Assembly: GCA_913031655.1 (NCBI GenBank)
Contig: CAJWFY010000035.1
Location: 1-11,935, forward strand
From: an uncultured Flavobacteriaceae bacterium
Lineage (GTDB): Bacteria; Bacteroidota; Bacteroidia; Flavobacteriales; Flavobacteriaceae
Length of the DNA: 11,935 bases
Direction of reading: 5' to 3'
Position 1 is the stretch's first letter, and each line of letters begins with the position of its first letter. Below are positions 7,489 through 11,935 of the stretch, piece after piece. The position numbers and the translations under genes are program-made. The notes under the pieces are model-generated. The model saw only the letters and a list, made by a program, of their open reading frames with translations, was not told the origin of the DNA and ran no database searches.

Positions 7489-7971
7489 TTAAAAGAACCT
7501 AGAATGCCAACTGCTAATGGCCGGAACCTCCCAATTTGAATTAAAATCATCAATATCAACAACTAAATTATTGAAAACTATTGTCTTTTTAGAAACAGAT
7601 CTATCAGAAACTAATTTTTTAAAATCTTCAATAGACTTATAGGTTATATACTCCCCTTGTTTAAAAGCTACATTCATCTTATCTAAAAGAGATACTTCAA
7701 ATGTTTTTTCAAGTCCTTGAATAAAATGAACACACGAATCTATAGAACAACCACTTGCTGAAGTTTTAGTTTCATCTAGAGCAATAATAATAAATCGATC
7801 ATATTTGATTTGATAACTAGAAAGCATTTCTGATCCATGTGCGGCCCAAGATTTTAAAAAATCTAATATTTTACTATTTAGAAGTTCTAATTCTGAAGTA
7901 ATAAATTTCCTATTTGATTGGTAAACCCATACTCTAGAATCTTTCGACATTTCAGAAAAAGAAGTTATCAT
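7489..7971 (-). CDS. Conserved Bacteroidota protein of unknown function (often labelled ABC transporter ATPase)
   Basis: A 160-residue soluble protein. It matches a family common in Flavobacteria and Cytophaga relatives that carries the label ABC transporter ATPase, but no Walker A (GxxxxGKS/T), Walker B or LSGGQ motif is present, so the label is not supported. Conserved-looking features are RVWVYQSNR (13-21), W42 with HG at 45-46, DETKTSASGCSIDSC (66-80) with C75 and C80, and the C-terminal NWEVPAISSWHSRFF (146-160). It has no signal peptide or membrane segment. Its ATG overlaps the TGA of the CCG iron-sulfur gene (ATGA), which implies translational coupling and a possible role with that redox protein. 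I do not recognise a biochemical function. Confidence 0.82.
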   Translation of the reverse strand: MITSFSEMSKDSRVWVYQSNRKFITSELELLNSKILDFLKSWAAHGSEMLSSYQIKYDRFIIIALDETKTSASGCSIDSCVHFIQGLEKTFEVSLLDKMNVAFKQGEYITYKSIEDFKKLVSDRSVSKKTIVFNNLVVDIDDFNSNWEVPAISSWHSRFF

Positions 7972-8756
7972 AAATCTGATGCTTGGTTTATTAATTCTGC
8001 TATATCTAGAACCTGTACGTTGTCTTCTTCTTTTTTATTTTTGACTCCGTCTGTAAGCATGGTATTACAAAACGGGCAGCCTGATGCAATTATCTCAGGT
8101 TTTGTGTCTAAAGCTTCTTCAGTACGTTTTATATTTATTTCTTTATCACCAGGTTCTGCATCCTTAAACATTTGAGCTCCACCGGCCCCACAACATAACC
8201 CTTTTTGTTTGCAACTTTTCATTTCTGAAAGTTCTGCATCTAATTTTTCAAGAACTTGCCTTGGAGCTTCATAAACATTATTAGCTCTACCTAAATAACA
8301 AGGGTCATGAAAAGTAATTCTTTTACCTTTAAAGGCTCCTCCACTTACTGTCAATCTTCCTTCATTTAAAAGAGATTTCAAAAACTGTGTGTGATGCATC
8401 ACATCATAATTACCACCTAATTCAGGATATTCATTTTTTAATGTATTAAAACAGTGGGGACAGGTTGTAACAATTTTCTTTACGTTGTAACCATTTAAAA
8501 CTTCAATATTTGATAAAGCTTGCATTTGAAATAAAAATTCATTTCCTGCTCTTTTAGCAGGATCACCAGTACAACCTTCTTCACTACCAAGTACTGCAAA
8601 TGAAACATTTGCTTGATTTAAAATATTAGCAAAAGCTTTAGTTATCTTTTTTGCTCTTTCATCAAAACTTCCTGCACAACCCACCCAGAATAAAATTTCT
8701 GGAGTTTTACCTTGAGCTATTAGTTCTGAAAAAGTATGAATTTCAATTTTTTTCAT
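7968..8756 (-). CDS. HdrB-like (Fe-S)-binding protein with two cysteine-rich CCG domains
   Basis: A 262-residue cytoplasmic protein made of two cysteine-rich domains of the heterodisulfide reductase B / GlpC / LutA type. The first has C27 in VGCAGS, C62 in EEGCTGD, and C99 and C102 in TTCPHC. The second has C153 in HDPCYLGR, C182, the pair C188-C189 in LCCGAGGAQMF, and C227 and C230 in GCPFC. In the family such cysteines can bind a non-cubane 4Fe-4S cluster that handles thiol/disulfide or hydride-linked chemistry. It is probably the catalytic partner of the membrane 4Fe-4S protein encoded upstream, mirroring the HdrB-HdrC/E arrangement. The gene lies 2 nt after the HAD gene and overlaps the next gene by 4 nt. 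The substrate is unknown. Confidence 0.9.
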   Translation of the reverse strand: MKKIEIHTFSELIAQGKTPEILFWVGCAGSFDERAKKITKAFANILNQANVSFAVLGSEEGCTGDPAKRAGNEFLFQMQALSNIEVLNGYNVKKIVTTCPHCFNTLKNEYPELGGNYDVMHHTQFLKSLLNEGRLTVSGGAFKGKRITFHDPCYLGRANNVYEAPRQVLEKLDAELSEMKSCKQKGLCCGAGGAQMFKDAEPGDKEINIKRTEEALDTKPEIIASGCPFCNTMLTDGVKNKKEEDNVQVLDIAELINQASDL

Positions 8757-8758
8757 AA

Positions 8759-9205
8759 TTAATCATATTGACCGTCATCAAAGACTTGAATTGTTACTTC
8801 TTTATCAACTAAATCAGTAAATTTTCCATTATAACGAGTTGCCTTAACAAGGTGATTGTCTACCCAGTGATAGTTACCTCCTCTAGGCTTGCCCATTACC
8901 ATTCCATGAAATTTAAATCCATGTTTATTTAACCACTTTTCGGTAACTTCTCTATGTTCTTCAATTCTAGATGTAAAAAAACAAATTATATGTCCTTGTT
9001 CGTACCATCTGTTTAATGTAATTAAAGCGTCAGGATAAACGTTTGCTGTAACCATTCTTTCAGGCTCTTCATTAGGAATGTCATCACAAATAGTTCCGTC
9101 AATATCAATTAGATAATTTTTTACTCCCTTAGGTAAAATTGGACTGATATGCTCGCCATCTTCCATCTTGTCACTTAAAAGTTTATCAACATCTTCTTTT
9201 TTCAT
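8759..9205 (-). CDS. Small HAD-superfamily phosphatase-like protein
   Basis: A 148-residue protein with HAD motifs in order: motif I DIDGT with D34 and D36, motif II FFTSR with T78/S79, a lysine at K106 in MGKPRGGNYHW, and acidic residues after it (D116 in WVDNH, and FDD near the C-terminus). A phosphate-transfer or phosphatase role is expected; the substrate is not evident. Relatives in Flavobacteria are sometimes named phosphoheptose isomerase, but no SIS domain is present, so I do not use that name. There is no signal or membrane segment. The gene sits between the two iron-sulfur genes, 12 nt after the membrane 4Fe-4S gene and 2 nt before the CCG gene, so it belongs to the same transcript. 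Confidence 0.82.
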   Translation of the reverse strand: MKKEDVDKLLSDKMEDGEHISPILPKGVKNYLIDIDGTICDDIPNEEPERMVTANVYPDALITLNRWYEQGHIICFFTSRIEEHREVTEKWLNKHGFKFHGMVMGKPRGGNYHWVDNHLVKATRYNGKFTDLVDKEVTIQVFDDGQYD

Positions 9206-9217
9206 AATATTTAATAT

Positions 9218-10546
9218 TTATAGTTCATTTTTCCAATTCAGCCTATCCATTTGATTAAAAGGCCATGGTGCACCATTATTTTCAATGTTTGTCATCATAT
9301 TATTTAGTTCAGGCGGAGCAGCAGACTTTTCCATAACTAAATACCTTCTCATGTCTATTATAATTGAAAGTGGATCTATTCCTATTGGACAAGCTTCCAC
9401 GCAAGCATTACAAGATGTACAAGCCCATAATTCTTCATTAGAAATGTAATTATCTAACAATTGCTTTCCATCTGGCTTAAATTCTCCATTATTTTTATCA
9501 ATATTTCTACTTACTTCTTCTAGTCTATCTCTAGTATCCATCATTATTTTTCTAGGAGATAACTTTTTACCTGTTTGATTAGCAGGGCATTCACTTGTAC
9601 ACCTACCACATTCAGTACAGGTATAGGCATTTAAAAGCTGAATCCAAGACAAATCAGAAACATCAGACGCTCCGAACTTTGAAACCTCCTCTGCAGCTGG
9701 AGCAGAAAAAGGATCTATTGAAGGGTCCATCATCATTTTAACTTCACTTGTAACAGACTTTAAATTTGAAAACCTTCCTTTTGAATTTAAATTTGCAAAA
9801 TATGTATTTGGGAAAGCTAATAAAATGTGTAAATGTTTTGAATAATATAAATAGTTCAAAAAACTAAGTATACCCAAAATATGTAGCCACCAAGCTGTTC
9901 TTTCAATTATAAAAACAGAGTTAATTGAAAGGTTATCAAATAAAGGAAGTAAAAATTGACTAACTGGAAATGCTCCTGCTTTTAAATAATTTAAATCATT
10001 GGCATTATTTTGAAGCCATAAGTCAGCCCCGTTCATTGTTAAAAAAAGCATCATTAATATTACCTCTATGTAAAGTATATAGTTAGCATCACTTTTAGGC
10101 CATCCTTTCATTTCATTTTTCCAAAACCTATTAATTTTTAAAATATTTCTTCTAGACCAGAAGAATATTATAGCGACAATTACTAGAAGAGCAAAATACT
10201 CAAAGAAAGATATTAAAAAATCATAGAATGAACCCAAGAAGGGAGCAAAGACTCTGTGAGTACCTAGAAATCCATCAACTAAAATTTCAAGAAGCTCAAT
10301 ATTAATAACTAAAAAACCTACATACACTACAACATGCAGGATACCAACAATAGGCTTATCTATCATTTTTGACTGTCCAAATGCGATCCTTAACATTTGA
10401 GTCCATCTTTGTTTTTTGTTATCTGAGCGATCCTCCTTAATACCTAAATTTATATTTCTATAGATTTTTTTTACATTTTTAGAAAAATTAAAAATTGCAA
10501 AAATAAAAATAATAGTAAATAATATGTTCGGTAAAATTGAAATCAA
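9218..10546 (-). CDS. Membrane (Fe-S)-binding protein: cytochrome b-like transmembrane part plus two 4Fe-4S clusters (HdrC/E-like)
   Basis: A 442-residue protein. The N-terminal half has about five or six membrane helices (near 5-22, 65-90, 108-130, 155-172, 195-215 and 218-245). Histidines H71, H222, H238 and H240 are placed as possible heme b ligands, as in NarI/HdrE. The C-terminal half holds two ferredoxin motifs: C310, C313, C316, C320 and C376, C379, C382, C386, each CxxCxxCxxxCP. This fits a quinone-linked electron carrier at the inner membrane feeding the CCG protein encoded two genes on. The start is TTG at 10546: the codon just upstream in frame is CTT after the MCE stop TAA, and no ATG or GTG lies before residue 51. 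Spacing to the MCE gene is 3 nt. The heme count is inference. Confidence 0.9.
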   Translation of the reverse strand: MISILPNILFTIIFIFAIFNFSKNVKKIYRNINLGIKEDRSDNKKQRWTQMLRIAFGQSKMIDKPIVGILHVVVYVGFLVINIELLEILVDGFLGTHRVFAPFLGSFYDFLISFFEYFALLVIVAIIFFWSRRNILKINRFWKNEMKGWPKSDANYILYIEVILMMLFLTMNGADLWLQNNANDLNYLKAGAFPVSQFLLPLFDNLSINSVFIIERTAWWLHILGILSFLNYLYYSKHLHILLAFPNTYFANLNSKGRFSNLKSVTSEVKMMMDPSIDPFSAPAAEEVSKFGASDVSDLSWIQLLNAYTCTECGRCTSECPANQTGKKLSPRKIMMDTRDRLEEVSRNIDKNNGEFKPDGKQLLDNYISNEELWACTSCNACVEACPIGIDPLSIIIDMRRYLVMEKSAAPPELNNMMTNIENNGAPWPFNQMDRLNWKNEL

Positions 10547-10549
10547 AAG

Positions 10550-11488
10550 TTATTTAGTTTTTGCTTGGACGGGTTTATTTTTTTTTCCAAAAACTGAAAA
10601 ATGTATATATCTCTTAGGATTAAGCCTAATATCTTCAATTAGTAAATCAATAGACTTTGAAGCATCATTCAAATTTTGAAATAAAGAATCGTTATCAATA
10701 AGTTTAGAAATAGTACCATTTCCGTCATTAATATTATTTAAAACACGACTCAAGCCTTCAGAGGAATTTTTAAAGTTCTTCATAGTCGTACTTAGCTCAG
10801 ACTGATTTATAGTTTTTGAAATTTCAGAAAGATCTTTTGATATATCTAAAACATTAGAAATCGTTTGATCAATACTTAATTTATTAGATTTCATAACAGA
10901 TTTAATCATAACAGAAGTTTCTTTTAAATCTCTAATAGTTTCACTAAAATCGGAAACACTAGTCCTTAAATTAGCTCTTGTAGGGTCGTCAAAAATTGAG
11001 TTTACTTTATCTAGAACCTTATTTGCATTAACAATCATAGATTCTATATTTTCCTGAAGCGGAGTAAGTTTGTCATTAACTAGCTCAGTTAAACCTGGAG
11101 CTACAGATGAAGATAAAGTATCATTATAAACAGCTACCCTGCTGTTATCATTAGCTGGAATTATGGCTAATGCTTTTCCACCAATTAAGCCAGTCTCGTA
11201 AATTTGAGCAATACTATTTATGGAGAATTTGATATCATTTTCTACTCTAAACTTAACTAAAAGGCTGTTGTTTTTGAAAAATGAAATATCCTGAATATTA
11301 CCTACCGGAAAACCATTGACAGTAACTGGTGTTCCATTCACTACACCTTCTACATCCTCGTACACAGCATAAAAAGTCCTATCACTAACAAAAATATCAT
11401 TAGACTTTAAGTAACTGAACCCAAAAATAAATAAGCCAATTCCAATTACTACTAAAATACCTGTCTTTATTTCGTTTTTATTTTTCAA
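10550..11488 (-). CDS. MCE/MlaD family lipid-transport protein
   Basis: A 312-residue protein with a short cytoplasmic N-terminus, one membrane helix (about 9-27) and an MCE domain at about 37-112: FYAVYEDVEGVVNGTPVTVNG, then GNIQDISF and GLIGGKALAIIP. A long, polar, helix-prone tail (about 135-290) follows. MlaD-type proteins sit in the periplasm, anchored in the inner membrane, as hexamers that carry phospholipids between membranes. The partner MlaE permease and MlaF ATPase are not in this window. The start is TTG at 11488; the in-frame region upstream back to a stop has no ATG or GTG, and the residues after the TTG (KNKNEIKTGILVVIG) match the usual beginning of flavobacterial MCE proteins. 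It follows the amidase gene by 52 nt and precedes the 4Fe-4S gene by 3 nt. An A9 run near the 3' end stays in frame. Confidence 0.9.
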   Translation of the reverse strand: MKNKNEIKTGILVVIGIGLFIFGFSYLKSNDIFVSDRTFYAVYEDVEGVVNGTPVTVNGFPVGNIQDISFFKNNSLLVKFRVENDIKFSINSIAQIYETGLIGGKALAIIPANDNSRVAVYNDTLSSSVAPGLTELVNDKLTPLQENIESMIVNANKVLDKVNSIFDDPTRANLRTSVSDFSETIRDLKETSVMIKSVMKSNKLSIDQTISNVLDISKDLSEISKTINQSELSTTMKNFKNSSEGLSRVLNNINDGNGTISKLIDNDSLFQNLNDASKSIDLLIEDIRLNPKRYIHFSVFGKKNKPVQAKTK

Positions 11489-11540
11489 TGTAAATTTATA
11501 TATATCAATAAAGTTATGAATAAATTCTTCAAAAAATTAA

Positions 11541-11935
11541 TTAATTAGAGCTTAAAAATTCATCTAAAGAAATTCTAAGTCCATTTTTAAATGCAACAAT
11601 TTTTGAATCTCTATATCCAGTTTTTTTTGCTTTTGCCAATAGTTTTTTAGCAGAATTGTAATCGTTTGTTTTTCCAAAAAAATACTTATAATTTTTATCA
11701 ATTTTATTTACACTTAGAGCTGAAAGCCCTTTAAAATTGTAGGACTTTAAGGGTAGATTCTTTCTACTAGAAGCAATTTGAATTTTTAATTCAAAATAAT
11801 CATTAGAGTCAGAAACTAAGTTACTCTCAAATGAATTATTCGCATTAGTTCCAATTTCATTGTTAAAGAGTTCTTTATAATTAATTATTCCTTTTGCTAT
11901 TGACTCAGACATTTCTTTTTGTCCCTTTTTTGAAT
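11541..11935 (-). CDS. N-acetylmuramoyl-L-alanine amidase, C-terminal part with SPOR-like domain (partial)
   Basis: The frame stays open to the window edge, so the ATG at 11912 is internal rather than the start. The residues before it (SKKGQKE) and after it (MSESIAKGIINYKELF) look like the last helix of an Amidase_3 zinc domain. After a short linker comes a SPOR-like domain: YFELKIQIASS, then YKYFFGKTNDYNSAKKLLAKA, GYRDSKIVAF and NGLRISLDEF. Amidase_3 enzymes cleave the MurNAc-L-Ala bond, and SPOR domains bind glycan strands stripped of stem peptide, often at the division septum. The zinc-binding residues are outside the window. An amidase followed by an MCE gene is an order I associate with Flavobacteria (memory, not checked). 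Confidence 0.82.
   Translation of the reverse strand, partial: SKKGQKEMSESIAKGIINYKELFNNEIGTNANNSFESNLVSDSNDYFELKIQIASSRKNLPLKSYNFKGLSALSVNKIDKNYKYFFGKTNDYNSAKKLLAKAKKTGYRDSKIVAFKNGLRISLDEFLSSN

Noticed and set aside
7918..8175. Rightward open frame of 85 codons spanning the junction of the CCG and small unknown genes
   Set aside because: It is antisense to the CxxC/CCG-containing end of the iron-sulfur gene and to the coupled ATGA junction; no motif supports it.
1..11935. Mobile elements, CRISPR arrays, tRNA or rRNA genes, phage genes
   Set aside because: No transposase or integrase motifs, regularly spaced repeats or structured RNA sequences were seen; base composition looks even across the window.

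Overview
The window looks like a chromosomal segment of a marine-type flavobacterium (Bacteroidota). The basis is strongly AT-rich DNA, Bacteroidota-typical gene families (a SusD-type C-terminus, a GH3/serine hydrolase fusion, BshA, the so-called 'ABC transporter ATPase' small protein) and weak or absent Shine-Dalgarno sequences. No mobile element, CRISPR array, tRNA or rRNA is visible.

Layout. Positions 1-76 hold the last codons of a rightward gene whose C-terminus resembles SusD/RagB glycan-binding lipoproteins, followed by a clear intrinsic terminator. A small pterin carbinolamine dehydratase gene (+) then runs tail-to-tail into dgkA (-), overlapping by 14 nt. A 93-bp divergent spacer separates dgkA from a rightward two-gene unit: a secreted penicillin-acylase-type Ntn hydrolase and a Dabb-domain lipoprotein. 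The lipoprotein gene meets the next leftward gene tail-to-tail with an 8-nt overlap.

From 3355 to the right edge everything is leftward and tightly packed. In transcription order: the 3' end of an N-acetylmuramoyl-L-alanine amidase with a SPOR-like tail (cut by the window edge), a single-pass MCE/MlaD protein, a membrane protein with two 4Fe-4S motifs, a small HAD-type protein, an HdrB-like CCG iron-sulfur protein, a small conserved protein often labelled ABC transporter ATPase although it has no Walker A motif, a GH3 glycosidase/serine-hydrolase fusion gene, and bshA. Gaps are mostly 2-12 nt with one 4-nt overlap. The larger gaps are 79 nt (before the GH3 gene) and 52 nt (before the MCE gene).

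Functional themes are envelope maintenance (amidase, MCE, GH3/serine hydrolase, DgkA), membrane-linked electron transfer (the HdrC/E-like plus HdrB-like pair) and thiol metabolism (BshA, first step of bacillithiol synthesis). The most notable feature is a run of ten A residues in the GH3/serine hydrolase gene. The reading frame breaks there, but one extra A, or a -1 ribosomal slip on A-AAA-AAA, restores a coherent protein of about 971 residues. This may be a sequencing error, a real mutation, phase variation or decoding-level slippage; the sequence alone cannot decide.
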